DNA of 64,000 nucleotides from assembly GCA_033807775.1 (NCBI GenBank), contig CM066313.1, forward strand, positions 89,847,484 through 89,911,483, read 5' to 3'. Position numbers and translations under genes: made by a program. A model generated the notes under the pieces. The model was not told where the DNA came from, ran no database searches, and saw nothing but the letters and a program-made list of their open reading frames with translations. The first letter of the stretch is position 1, and each line of letters opens with the position of its first letter. The stretch is from Saussurea involucrata (taxonomy: Eukaryota; Streptophyta; Magnoliopsida; Asterales; Asteraceae). This document shows positions 33,501 through 43,500 of the stretch, in pieces.

Positions 33501-35616
33501 CACTGGGAGGGGGTGATTGATGTGTGCCTTCTTCAACTTCGGCATCTTTTCTTGTTTCTTCTTCTGGTTCTGTGGAAGTTCCTTGCTCTGTGCGCAATGA
33601 GTCATACATGTGATGAGATCCGTATAATCTCATGACATGAGGATGATAGAGACCTTTTCGTATCCAGATAGCCTCTTCTTCATCTGAATCTACCTCTGAG
33701 ATTTCTATCCCTGTTTCTGTGGTTTCTTCTACAACCGTTGCCTCTGTAACTTTAGTTGTATTCCACTCAGCTTCGATTTGTTCTGTTTCTTCTGAAGCTT
33801 GGTTTGGACTTCTTCTGTGGACGTCCAATCCTTGAATGAAAGGGTTTTGTAAAATCACAGGGGTTTCGGCTGGTTGATTTCTGGGTGTTGTGTCATCTTC
33901 GTGTAGATGTGTGTCAATGCCAGAAATGAAGAAATCTTGTTCTTCTGGAGTGTGGTGGTCGAGAGGTTGTGCCGTCCACCCTGCTGTATTAAGGGTGTTT
34001 GCAATTTCGGGGTTCTGTAGGAAATCATTCAGGTCTCCTTGGTGAGCAAATCTATCTGGAGATTGATATGGTGATTGATATCCTTCTTCTGTCATTCCTA
34101 CTTCTGCATCTTCTTCTTCTGCAGTTTCTCCCTCTATGATTTCCTCTTCTGCAATGGTAAACAACTTTTTAAGTGTTTTACCATGCTTCTTTTTGGTTTT
34201 CCTCCTTTTTGGTTTTGGTGCCCCTTCCTCTGTTGATTTGGATCTCTTCTTTTTCTGTTTTGTGAAAAGGGGAGGTGCAGAGGAGCCAATCTCTGTGGCA
34301 TGGGGAGGTGAAGGTCTATCTTCTGCAGTGCTTGTTGATGTGCCTTCTGCAGTTTTTCTTTTCTTAGCTTTTGGAGTAGAAGCAGAGATCTTTGCTGAAG
34401 ATTTCTTTCCCATTATTTCTGCGCGTTTGGCTATGAAGCTGAGCTGAATAGCCATGTGTTTTGCTAACTTTTGATCCTTTTCTGCTTGAGTGGAAAGAGG
34501 TTTTGCTATCATTGTTCCTAGGGGAACACCTAAACGCGGGGGTGTCATAGGACTCGGTTTTGGAGTTCTATGATCGCGTATATACTCTTTCTTAAGGGAT
34601 ATGTTCGATGCGTAGCGCAGAAGTTTATTTGACAGAGGTCTGCAGTGTGAGTAGCCATCAGCATGATCAGTGGGGGTATTTTTGTTCATCGGGAACTGTT
34701 TGGGAGTTGGCCCTTCCATTGGCCAATTTTGGATTAGCAGCAGAGGTTCGAACAGTACTCCCAATATTCTTTGGAATTGCAGAGGTGGTAGAAAGTTGGG
34801 ATCGTTCTCTTTGACCCTTTTCGAGTTGTTCTTTCTGTCGATGGTGTTTATGATCTCTTGCATCATTATTGTCGCATAATCTAGTGGAAGATCATAGTAA
34901 ACCCCATACATGATGCTCAAGATTTGATGTGAGCTCTGGTCAATACTCCCTATCTTTCCTGTCAAGCATCTGTTAAGAATAGAGAACAAAGTGTTCCACA
35001 GAGGTGGTAATCGGCCTCTGCGGAAGTCATTTCTCTTCCGTAGTTGGGTGTTGTACCCAAGCATTTCCACGAATCTACAGAGCTCTTCGTCTGTTGGTTG
35101 CTCTGCATAACTTTTCAATCCCAGAAGACCCCTTGTTGGTAGGTTGAATTCAAGTGAGAACATTGTTCTGTTGAACTTGATTTCAAGATGCTCAGTTTTA
35201 TCAGGTCTTGAAATGTACCCTTTGATAAGAGAATCGTCTTTATCAAATCGGCAGCTTTGCCAAAATTGGTTCAAATAACGAACTGGTATTCTGTTAGGGG
35301 TTCTTGATAGTAGAGGGAAAAGGATATGGTTTTCCATGATGTTCAGAAGTATGGCATGGGCTTCGCCGAAAGTAGTGGGTGAGGGGACCAAATAGCAGTT
35401 GTTGGATTTGATAGGAAGAGTGGCTTCGAAATGATCCTTAGCTATGAAGTTTTGCAAGTGTGTCGTCGGAGCAAAGTCTGCGGAGTCCCCGGAATCTTGT
35501 TGTTCAATATCTCTTGCAAGGCTGGGGTTTTCAGAATGTTCTGAATGAGCAGGGGAGTTTTCCGTTGAGTTCGCCGGAGAGAGTTCAGAGGATGTAGCTC
35601 GAGAAGATGAAGCCAT
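30583..35616 (-). CDS. Giant third ORF of the Sirevirus (function unknown, probably nuclear)
   Basis: About 1677 aa, intact; the start is the ATG at 35616 (MASSSRATSSE), since the longer version begins at a non-ATG codon. Layout: low-complexity N terminus; a folded-looking domain (about 75-345, with IPVRYLNQFW and FNLPTRGLLGL); basic stretches KAKKRKT, KQKKKRSK and PKPKRRKTKKKHGK (about 425-485) like nuclear-localisation signals; a long Thr/Glu/Pro-rich disordered middle; a predicted coiled coil (about 885-930, TSVNQTLKELQSSFKSF); more TE repeats; and a second folded-looking region (about 1400-1660, with RPPEDRCPPDAVPNS). I see no signal peptide or membrane segment, so an envelope role is not supported. 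ORFs in this place, with a similar 'NQFW' N-terminal domain, are common in asterid Sirevirus relatives as far as I recall, but I know no proven function. A TATA box sits about 80 bp upstream of its ATG. Confidence 0.85.
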   Translation of the reverse strand: MASSSRATSSELSPANSTENSPAHSEHSENPSLARDIEQQDSGDSADFAPTTHLQNFIAKDHFEATLPIKSNNCYLVPSPTTFGEAHAILLNIMENHILFPLLSRTPNRIPVRYLNQFWQSCRFDKDDSLIKGYISRPDKTEHLEIKFNRTMFSLEFNLPTRGLLGLKSYAEQPTDEELCRFVEMLGYNTQLRKRNDFRRGRLPPLWNTLFSILNRCLTGKIGSIDQSSHQILSIMYGVYYDLPLDYATIMMQEIINTIDRKNNSKRVKENDPNFLPPLQFQRILGVLFEPLLLIQNWPMEGPTPKQFPMNKNTPTDHADGYSHCRPLSNKLLRYASNISLKKEYIRDHRTPKPSPMTPPRLGVPLGTMIAKPLSTQAEKDQKLAKHMAIQLSFIAKRAEIMGKKSSAKISASTPKAKKRKTAEGTSTSTAEDRPSPPHATEIGSSAPPLFTKQKKKRSKSTEEGAPKPKRRKTKKKHGKTLKKLFTIAEEEIIEGETAEEEDAEVGMTEEGYQSPYQSPDRFAHQGDLNDFLQNPEIANTLNTAGWTAQPLDHHTPEEQDFFISGIDTHLHEDDTTPRNQPAETPVILQNPFIQGLDVHRRSPNQASEETEQIEAEWNTTKVTEATVVEETTETGIEISEVDSDEEEAIWIRKGLYHPHVMRLYGSHHMYDSLRTEQGTSTEPEEETRKDAEVEEGTHQSPPPSATHISNSAGLAAEGVIEKEQHSSIPTQPIQPEVTLSTSVPTETGESIPRESPQRDSPNVRDQSPQITQEHPTEEFVSSDTHLLRPTLLSERSREHKDKETLDKSPSQQKDIPIPTSGVDLDNVLLRTSVGIETHVSSQGSEGNPSILNIQTGMKEGIPGTGIHSGDECVPPEVTTGTQVTRDEFQTLETSVNQTLKELQSSFKSFAETTSLALLNLNTKMDNLSTEVKTAISQMKSAATASTTSAATTTPSSIENSINKFLDQLNKQTSVSTSITPAELQKALQKVQEEAMRNTMLMQPKDYMTRAQLTELGQNVINQVTEVILSFTTANANFVKDFRESVGRMRFKTEAELATLLGLCDDVCAKLIAAGATMPKKPDASCRAEGTSDKGQDDSDDDDHPGPSDHPEGEKTTEKTASRELTGPPIAAEPLSQAPPEQTRKQQTQQTTENTPISVDSTSEEPNTTEADKQTSEATTAPEVIILEETDEPTTEKTPTSVETPQTIPRRKSIATKPKRATTSASDILKRMHTTISDRMVKREEERHRFTLAFRMARRFNENTSSTETELTEEVTKQPPTEVTEQVKPTEPSPQKSSKSQSSKSTEATSIKPTEVQTSNPTEATGYATTTKDKGKGILTEEPKKKKTLSKPTEKLMKSAFDAFQTPKPEEDDWAHGLKPLSETPLTGRAAEVVQHMESLRRQIPRPGPTHEEMEEVVYKYLYKQSFHTNYPIDHVTDPRIREEFENIFTRTKPRAKADVFSIHKIKKVIFCRFSFTRTYPRVRYNLYKVRRENNSESTFADADLRNINPYDLPDLLQWTKDNYNTEANTRAYQVLRKAMREKLLLYSMIDFQLGKDLGLKHLDLRPPEDRCPPDAVPNSIIREPRFGLVFQNPQHQVKLFVLMDCQKYATSTLSKFRASLVKYRGTEKMDRDDADTFIREIDSTIRLRELCIRFYKEIRKVGRDNRSYNDFKDAKI

Positions 35617-35690
35617 TTGCAAGTGTTTTGCAGGGTATCGCCGGAGAAGAAGATGAGAGTTTGTAAAAAGTTTTATGAGAGGGTAAGGTT

Positions 35691-35702
35691 TGTTTTTATA
35701 GG
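35691..35702 (-). promoter_or_regulatory. Candidate internal promoter (TATA box) for the third ORF
   Basis: On the minus strand the sequence reads CCTATAAAAACA, about 80 bp upstream of the ATG at 35616. It is followed by a CT-rich leader typical of plant 5' UTRs (ctctcatcttcttctcc). Placement and context suit a TATA box giving a short 5' UTR of about 50 nt. Confidence 0.5.
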
Positions 35703-36712
35703 ATGGTAAAACGGTAGACTTCGAAAGGGTAAAATATATGGCAATGGATTAAAGTCTGGAATCCGCACTCGAGTTTGAGCGGCGTGTTCAACTTACCAAA
35801 AAAAAAGTTCCATGTTTGCTCAATGAAAATGGGACACGTAGGCCATGTCAGAAGATGACAGGACGTCGTGCGCGGCCCATTAATGCTAGGCGCGTGGAGT
35901 TGTTCTTAGCCATATGAGTTTCACTCTCAGTAAAAGTAACCGTTATTACCACAGATAACAAAATGGCAGAACTTTTGTGTTTTACAGAAGCTCTGTGATT
36001 TTGAAAATCTTAGAGTTTTAACCTTCTCATATATCTCATTGTTATCATGACTTTGAAGATTCCTCTTTGAACGAAAACGTTTGTAAAAATATTGGAGAGG
36101 ATTAATAGGATTTTGTCAAGAAATTTTACTCACAGAGGTTTTGTAGCTCTGATGGAACTTGCAGAAGCTCTGTGAGAGCCAGCAGAAGCTCTATGAGAGA
36201 AAAAATCTTATAACTTGAATTCTATTAATTTTCTGATCATCCAATTTTTGATCTGTGTTAAGAGATGTTTTTCGCACATTTTTGAAGGTTGGTGTCCGAT
36301 AAAACTATATTGATAAACGTTTTGTTCGAGAAGGTCATGGTGTGTGTTGTCGGTTTTCGAGATAACATTCCAAAAGATCGACAGAGGGTTAATTTGTGAT
36401 CACAGAGCATATTTCCTGCAGAAGCTCTGTTGAGCTCAGCAGAAGCTCTATGACCTTAAATTTCTCCTATTTCGAATTTTGTTGAATCTTTTGAACTTTT
36501 GATTTTTGAAATGTTATTCACAGTATATTTAGGACATATTTGACAATTCTTGTCCTAGAAAACTGTTTTCTAAAAACCTTTCATGCGAGAGACATACCTT
36601 TTGGTTCTTCTGTTCTCGGCAGTTTTGTCTTTCTTCTGTCGATGGAGAATTATCGACATTCTTCTTCGGCTTTCCTTTGAGAGATTTTACCTCTGTAGAT
36701 CATCTCAGGGCC

Positions 36713-36820
36713 CCTTTTGCTCCCCCTTGATCTAATCACTTCTGTAGATCAAGAATTTTCCTTTTGCTCCCCCTTGATCTAATCACCTCTGTAGATCAAG
36801 TAATTTCCTTTTGCTCCCCC
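36713..36820 (-). repeat. Three PPT-like 47-bp repeats with hairpins
   Basis: The plus-strand word ccttttgctccccc starts at 36713, 36760 and 36807, exactly 47 bp apart. On the coding strand each reads GGGGGAGCAAAAGG, resembling the element's own polypurine tract. The segments between contain the perfect inverted pair CTTGATCT / AGATCAAG. Repeated PPT-like motifs are a described Sirevirus feature (Bousios and colleagues, from memory). Confidence 0.8.
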
Positions 36821-37059
36821 TTGACCTATGCTTGGATCAAAGAATGATAAGTTTTGCATAGAACATAGGTCATGGTTTTTCAGATGTTCTGTAGGGGTCG
36901 TCAGAGGTTCTGAGTTGACTTACAGAAGCTCTGTGATTTTAAGAACTATTTAAGGTTTTTAAGAATTTACATACAGAAGTAGAATTAATCAAAGCAATAA
37001 ATTAAGCAATGTATTTACTTATTATTTACAGAATATAAAACTATACTTACTGAGGATTT

Positions 37060-40000
37060 TCACACCATGTTAATCATTCCTATCTTACCTACCAAGAAGT
37101 TGAATCTTTTCTCGTCTAGTGCTTTGGTGAATAAGTCAGCGAGTTGATATTCTGTGGGTACAAAATGCATTTCGATTGTACCGTATTCAACATGATGTTT
37201 CAAGAAGTGATACCTTATATCGATATGCTTGGTTTTTGAGTGTTGCACAGGGTTGGCAGAGATAGCAATAGCACTTTTGGAATCGCAGAAGATGGGTATT
37301 TTGAACAGAATGTGGCCGTAGTCTTTTAGCTGAGTCTTCATCCATAGAACCTGAGAACAACAGCTAGCGGCAGCAACGTATTCAGCTTCTGCAGTGGATG
37401 TGGAAACACAATTCTGCTTCTTGGAGGTCCAACTGACTAGTTTACCACCTAGGAATTGACAACTCCCAGAGGTACTCTTTCTGTCGAGCATGCATCCTCC
37501 ATAGTCTGAATCTGTATAAGCTTTAAGACCAAAACCAGAGTTCTGTGGATACCAGAGACCAAGATTTTTGGTCCCTTTTAGGTATCTAAAGATTCTCTTT
37601 ACGGCATCATAATGTGATTTCTTTGGATTAGCTTGATAGCGTGCACAGAGACATGTGGCATGCATAATGTCAGGTCTGCTTGCTGTTAAGTATAACAGAG
37701 ATCCAATCATGCCTCTGTAGAGAGTGCATTCTACAGAGATGCCATCTGAATCTAAGAATAACTTGTTTCCAGTGGCCATTGGAGTTTTCATTGCAGAGGC
37801 ATCAGAGAAGCTATACTTGGAAAGAATGTCAGAGACATATTTAGCTTGATTTATAAAAATTCCCTCTGATGATTGTTTGACTTGGAGTTCGAGGAAGAAA
37901 GTTAATTCTCCCATCATACTCATTTCAAACTCACTCTGCATGAGTTTTTCAAATCTTTTACACTCTTCTGAATTAGTAGACCCAAAAATTATGTCATCTA
38001 CGTATATTTGTACAAGCATTATCTCACTACTTTTGCGTTTATAGAATAAGGTAGTATCTGTTGTACCTCTGTTGTAACCATTGACTAGAAGAAAGGTAGA
38101 AAGTCGTTCATACCATGCTCGTGGAGCCTGTTTCAGTCCATATAAAGCTTTTTCAAGGTAGTATACATGCCTTGGAAACTTTGAGCTTTCAAATCCTGGT
38201 GGCTGATTAACGTAGACCTCTTCTTGGATTTCACCGTTGAGAAAAGATGATTTTACGTCCATCTGATAGACTTTAAAACCTCTGTGGGCTGCGAAGGCTA
38301 AGAATATTCTTATTGCTTCGAGCCGTGCGACAGGGGAAAAAGTTTCATCGTAGTCTATGCCTTCTTCTTGTCTATATCCCTTTGCTACTAATCTTGCTTT
38401 GTTTCTGATGACCACTCCATCTTCATCCTTCTTATTTCTGTAGACCCATTTAGTCCCAATGGCCTGTTTTCCTCTTGGCAGAGGTACTAGAGTCCATACT
38501 CTGTTACGCTCAAATTGCAAAAGTTCTTCTTGCATGGCGTCTACCCAGTTTGGGTCATCTAGGGCTTCAGAAATCTTCTTTGGTTCTATCACACTAATAA
38601 AATTTGTAAAGAAACAAAAGTTAGCAGTGGCAGACCTTGTTTTTACTGCGTCAGAAGGTTCTCCGATTATTTGGCTTGGAGGATGGCTTTTTGTCCATTG
38701 AGTTGTGCGTGGAAGATGATCATCAATGTCATTCAGACTTTCTTTAGAGACTTCTTGTGTTTCTTCTTGTGTAGCCTCTGTTGTTCTTCGTGCCTTGGTA
38801 GTTGATTCTACCGTTTGTGGAATGATTGGTATGAGTGGTGGTGGAGTTTGTTCCTCTGAGGACGTATAGTCTTGGTCCTCGATTTCCTCTGTAATTGGTT
38901 CTTCTGTGGTTTGTGCAGCTTCTGTGGTCGTTTTCCTTGATGTTTCATCTTCTGCACTTTCTTCTGCTTCGGCAATTGCATCTGTAGTATGTACAGAAGA
39001 AGATGAAGCATATTTAGGACCAGTTAGAGACAAACCTGTAGGATTTTGTCTGACAGAGGATGGTTCTTCAGAAACTCTGATTGTTCCAACAGAAGGATCA
39101 ATGTTTTCGTTGAGCATCTCTAAAAATAGAAGATCCAAGTCTTCTTTTGCTCGTGAGATGACAGAGGATTTCCCTTTAATTCCGAGTTCTGAACTGATTT
39201 GTTCAGAAGTCATTTGGAATGAATCATCAAAAGAAACATTGATGCTTTCTACAATCTTGTGAGATTTTGTAAGGAATGTTCTGTAGGCTTTGGAAGTGGC
39301 AGAGTATCCAATGAATTTGCCTTCATCTGCTTTTACATCAAACTTTCCTCTTGAATCTCTGTCGTTTAAGACGAAGCATTTGCATCCGAATACATGGAAA
39401 AATTTGATGTTTGGCCGCCGTTTGTTAATCAATTCGTAAGGCGTCTTGAGGTGTCTTTTCACAATGGTTGATCGATTTTGAGTATAACACGCAGTAGAAA
39501 TTGCTTCTGCCCAAAAGTTCATTGATAATCCGCATGCTGACATCATAGTTCTTGCGGCTTCCACAAGTGTTCGATTTTTTCTTTCGACAACACCGTTCTG
39601 TTGTGGAGTGCGAGCTGCAGAGAAGTTCTGTGATATTCCTTCTGTTGAAAGATAGGCTTCAATGACAGAGTTTTTAAATTCTGTGCCATTGTCACTTCTT
39701 AACTTCTGTATTCTGCAATTATAAAGAACTTGGATTCTTTTCATTAGATTTATCAATATATTTGGAACATCTGATTTCTTTCTAACGAATTCAACCCATG
39801 TGAAACGCGAATACTCATCAATTAGGACAAGTATGTATTTCTTGCCACCTAGGCTCTGTATGGCAATGGGACCGCAGAGGTCGACATGAAGCATGTACAG
39901 AGGTTTAGTGCAAGATACATCTGTTTTGCCTTTGTGGGAAGCTCTTTTGAGTTTTCCCATCTCACAGGCAGAACATAAATGATCCTTATTGAATTTAACA

Positions 40001-40506
40001 TTTGGCAAACCTTTAACTAGATCAAGTTTGACCAGTTTTTCCAATGTGTGAAAATTTAAGTGACAGGACATGTTGTGCCATAACCAGGCTTCTTCACTTT
40101 TGCAGGCAACAAGGCAAACTTTGTCTTTGTTCTTTGAGTTGAAGTTCATTAGATATAGATCACCTATTCTTTCAGCTCGCAGAAGTTCCATACTTGTTTC
40201 TTCACTTTGTAGAGAGCAGAAAGTTCTTTTGAACAACACATTGAATCCTGTATCACAAAGTTGACTTACACTTAGTAGGTTGTGCTTAAGGCCATCCACA
40301 TATGCAACTTTGTATACCGAAACGTCTTCTTTCCTTATGACTCCATAGCCTTTTATGTGTCCTTTCTTGTTGTCTCCAAAAGTCACAGATCCACCATCTT
40401 GTGTTTCTTTGTACGTGGATAGTGCACTTCTGTCACCAGTCATGTGCCTTGAGCATCCGGAGTCTAGATACCAGATTGGCACATACTTCTTCTGCAGGAC
40501 AATCAC
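37060..40506 (-). CDS. Sirevirus pol (protease, integrase, RT, RNase H)
   Basis: About 1148 codons, uninterrupted. It opens at a GTG because no ATG precedes the protease; the frame differs from gag and starts only two codons before gag's stop. In order: protease WYLDSGCSRHMTG (about 13-25); integrase zinc finger (WHNMSCHLNF ... CSACEMGK) and core with D in LHVDLCGP (about 207), D in RSDNGTEF (about 272) and E in VVERKNRT; RT with YVDDIIFGS (about 837); RNase H from YTDSDYGG (about 996), ending in LADLFTKALDEKRF. This is the copia order with integrase before RT. All catalytic residues I can check are present. It would be made as a gag-pol fusion by frameshifting, or not at all if the shift is a mutation. 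Confidence 0.9.
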   Translation of the reverse strand: MIVLQKKYVPIWYLDSGCSRHMTGDRSALSTYKETQDGGSVTFGDNKKGHIKGYGVIRKEDVSVYKVAYVDGLKHNLLSVSQLCDTGFNVLFKRTFCSLQSEETSMELLRAERIGDLYLMNFNSKNKDKVCLVACKSEEAWLWHNMSCHLNFHTLEKLVKLDLVKGLPNVKFNKDHLCSACEMGKLKRASHKGKTDVSCTKPLYMLHVDLCGPIAIQSLGGKKYILVLIDEYSRFTWVEFVRKKSDVPNILINLMKRIQVLYNCRIQKLRSDNGTEFKNSVIEAYLSTEGISQNFSAARTPQQNGVVERKNRTLVEAARTMMSACGLSMNFWAEAISTACYTQNRSTIVKRHLKTPYELINKRRPNIKFFHVFGCKCFVLNDRDSRGKFDVKADEGKFIGYSATSKAYRTFLTKSHKIVESINVSFDDSFQMTSEQISSELGIKGKSSVISRAKEDLDLLFLEMLNENIDPSVGTIRVSEEPSSVRQNPTGLSLTGPKYASSSSVHTTDAIAEAEESAEDETSRKTTTEAAQTTEEPITEEIEDQDYTSSEEQTPPPLIPIIPQTVESTTKARRTTEATQEETQEVSKESLNDIDDHLPRTTQWTKSHPPSQIIGEPSDAVKTRSATANFCFFTNFISVIEPKKISEALDDPNWVDAMQEELLQFERNRVWTLVPLPRGKQAIGTKWVYRNKKDEDGVVIRNKARLVAKGYRQEEGIDYDETFSPVARLEAIRIFLAFAAHRGFKVYQMDVKSSFLNGEIQEEVYVNQPPGFESSKFPRHVYYLEKALYGLKQAPRAWYERLSTFLLVNGYNRGTTDTTLFYKRKSSEIMLVQIYVDDIIFGSTNSEECKRFEKLMQSEFEMSMMGELTFFLELQVKQSSEGIFINQAKYVSDILSKYSFSDASAMKTPMATGNKLFLDSDGISVECTLYRGMIGSLLYLTASRPDIMHATCLCARYQANPKKSHYDAVKRIFRYLKGTKNLGLWYPQNSGFGLKAYTDSDYGGCMLDRKSTSGSCQFLGGKLVSWTSKKQNCVSTSTAEAEYVAAASCCSQVLWMKTQLKDYGHILFKIPIFCDSKSAIAISANPVQHSKTKHIDIRYHFLKHHVEYGTIEMHFVPTEYQLADLFTKALDEKRFNFLVGKIGMINMV

Positions 40507-43500
40507 AGAGATTTAGGTACCCATATCCATATGGGTCCAATATTGTTAGAGTTTTTCAAGTTTGCCTTGGCATTCTTGAAATACATTTTGTTCTCTGCAG
40601 AAGAGTCAGATTGTTTCTTTGTGGGATTTGACTTTTGAATTGTCGTAGAGAGTAAACAGACTTGACTTGAAAAATGATTATTAAGTTTAGACATAAGATC
40701 AAAGCAATGACAGTATTGAATATGAGATGTAATTTGCTCGAACTTTTCATTGAACTTTTTAAACTCAGCCACAGAGGCATTACATTCTTTCTTTACATTT
40801 GATTTCCTATTACTAGAAGATCTATGAATACTCGAATGTTGTTTGCAAAAGCTCTGTTTAGGACCTGCCTTCTGTGGGTTGCTTCTGTGGTGAACTTCTT
40901 TCATCACTGTCACAGAAGAAAAAGATTTATTAACCTTGGGTTTTGAAAATCTAGAACTTATAGGATCAATAGAGGTCTTCTGTAACATTTTAAGCTCAGC
41001 AGAGGTTTTGATATGTAGATTCAATTTTAGAAAATCTTGGCAGATCGGAATCTCTGTGAGTTTCTCTTTTGGAGAAATAGTTCTGTGAGGAACTTCAGAG
41101 GAGAATTTGATATCCTCTGTGTCACAGTGAATTATCCCTGATTTGAAATCAGTCTCTGAGTTGTCAGAGGATGAATCGTCCTCGTATGCAGAGGTTGAGT
41201 CAATTCTTTCAATAGAGGCTGGATTTTCTGAGCATGTATCGTACGAGCTTTCTTCCTCTGTAGAATAGTTTTCATAGATTGCAGAGGTTTCTAATAAGAT
41301 TTCTTCAGTGAGAGTTTTATCTATAGAAGATGTACAGATATTTTCTAAAACGCTTGATTTCCATATTTCCAAAATTTCTTTTTCAATTAAATTTTTAAAG
41401 TTTTCTTCTGAAAAAATGGGTTTAAACTCAGGAGCTTCTGCTGATAATTTCTTTTCAACGTTTATCAAACAGACAAAAGCAACCTGTGTTTGGGTCTCTG
41501 GTTTACCAAACTTGAAGATACCAATCTGATCTTGTGTTTTCAGATATTTCTTTGGTTTGATACCTCTATTGACAGAGGTTGAAGATGATGAGTTTGTGTT
41601 TTCAAACCACACGTTAATCATCTTCTTATGTTTCTTCAAGTAAGGATCCACAGAGATTTTCGCCCGTTTGCTTACAGAGATTAGATTTGGAAAATCTGGT
41701 TTGTTTGTTTTTCCAATCACAAATAACGAGGACAGAGGTTTGTTTCTTTTGCCTTCAACACCTAGGGTGATATCATCATACCCTATACCTCGTCTCCCTA
41801 TTTGTGAGTTTATTTTTTCATAAACTTTCTGTGCATCTTTATAGTTTTTAAGCAAAACTTCTCTTCTGAGTAAATCTTGCCATAATACCTCTCTTTCTCT
41901 TTGAAAGTATTCTTTAAGAGCTCTTATGTCAGTAGTTTCGCTCCTTGAAACTGAAAGTTCTTTTGTTTTATCTTTTAAAGTATTGGTTAATTCAGAAATT
42001 TGTTTTTTTAAAGGATCTAGAGTTTTGTTCCAATTCTTTTCTATTCTCTCTTTGTCCTCAAAAATCTTTGCTTTTTCTTGAGTGAGAAGCCGTACTTCTC
42101 TCTCATTGAAAGTGAGTCTTTTCTGAATACTTTGATTTATCTCTTTCAGTTCAATTAATTCAATGTTAATTCTAAGTGCATTATCATCTACAGAGGTAAT
42201 ACAAGAGTTGGAATTTGAAGTGGATACCTCAGAGTCAGTGCAGGAGTCGACTTCTGCCATGCCACAGAAGAGGGCATTAGCGGTATGTTCATCGTCAGAA
42301 GTAGAGTCTGACTGGAAGTCTTCGGTGTTCTCCTCAGAATGTCCTTTTGCCATTAAGGATTTTTGAGCATAATATTTGGCTTTCTTTTTGTAGAAAGCAG
42401 AGTCCCTCTGTGGGCGATTTGATCTGCTTCTGCATTCATTCGCAAAATGGCCTGGTTTTCCGCAGTTAAAACACCCTTGAGGAGTGTTTCCTGTTCGATC
42501 ATTGGACTTCTGTAGGTCTCCGCCTTTCTCTGATCTACATTCATTTGCATAGTGACCAGGTTTGCCGCACTTGTAGCATTCTTGCTGCGTGTGGCTTACC
42601 GAGTCATTTGACCTCTGTCGGTCATTCCCTCTGTAATTTCTATCGCTTGACCTCTGTCGGCCACTTGATTCTTCTCCTCTTCTGTCATCTCTTCTGTTGT
42701 CTCTTCTGTCATCCTGGTTTTCTCTATCATATCTTTCATTTCCGGAACCTCTTCTGTTTCCTCTGAACTCTTTTGTCAATAGAGCTAAAGATTTAGCTAG
42801 TGACGCAAGAGTTATTTCCTTTTCTGCTTGCTCTTCTTCTTCTTCACTGTCAATTATCACCATCTTCTTCTTCTCCTTCTTCTTCTCCTCTGTGGCTTTA
42901 TCATTTCTTGGTCTCTGTGCATCCTCTTTAGTTTTACTAACCAATGCATATGGTGCAATGGTTAGTGTTTTAGCCTGTGCTATCTGAGGTTCTTGTGCGG
43001 CTAATGTTCCGTAAAGATCAGAGAGAGTCCAGGTGTCTAGATCCTGATTTGTCTGTAGGGACATAGACAGCTGGAGCCATTCTTCATTTAGACTTTTTAA
43101 AAACATGACATTGTTTTCTTCAGAAGTTCTGTCAATGCCTGATTTTCTGCACTGGTTGATTAGAGAGTTGAATCTGTCGTATGTTGTTTGCAGAGATTCT
43201 ATTGCAGAGGCTTTGAATGCATGATATTCATTGATGTACTGTGCTCTTCGGTTTTTTTGTGTTTTAGCACCTCCTTCCAACTGTCTTTCCAGTTCTTTCC
43301 ACAGATCATGCGCTGTTTCACATGAATCCAAGGATTGAAAGAGTTCGTTGGGTATTGCCATAATTAATGTCCTCTTGGTTTTCTGAGCAACTTCATCTTC
43401 TGCTTTATCTTCGGTTGACCACTCCCCTTTTGGCTTTGGTTTTTGATGTTCGGGGATTTCGGCAGATTCAGCAGTAGCAGGTATACGAGGTACTACTGTC

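Larger units (their letters stand above)
35617..37059 (-). other. Pol-ORF3 spacer of the Sirevirus, repeat-rich
   Basis: Non-coding. It holds many cagaagctctgtga / acagagg words (near 35985, 36150, 36419 and 36925), three 47-bp units with PPT-like cores (36713-36820), and next to ORF3 a TATA box with a pyrimidine-rich leader. It may act as an internal promoter or regulatory region for the third ORF; that is inference. Confidence 0.6.

Noticed and set aside
30583..35616. Envelope-like protein for the Sirevirus third ORF
   Set aside because: No signal peptide or hydrophobic membrane segment is visible; basic clusters and coiled coil point elsewhere.
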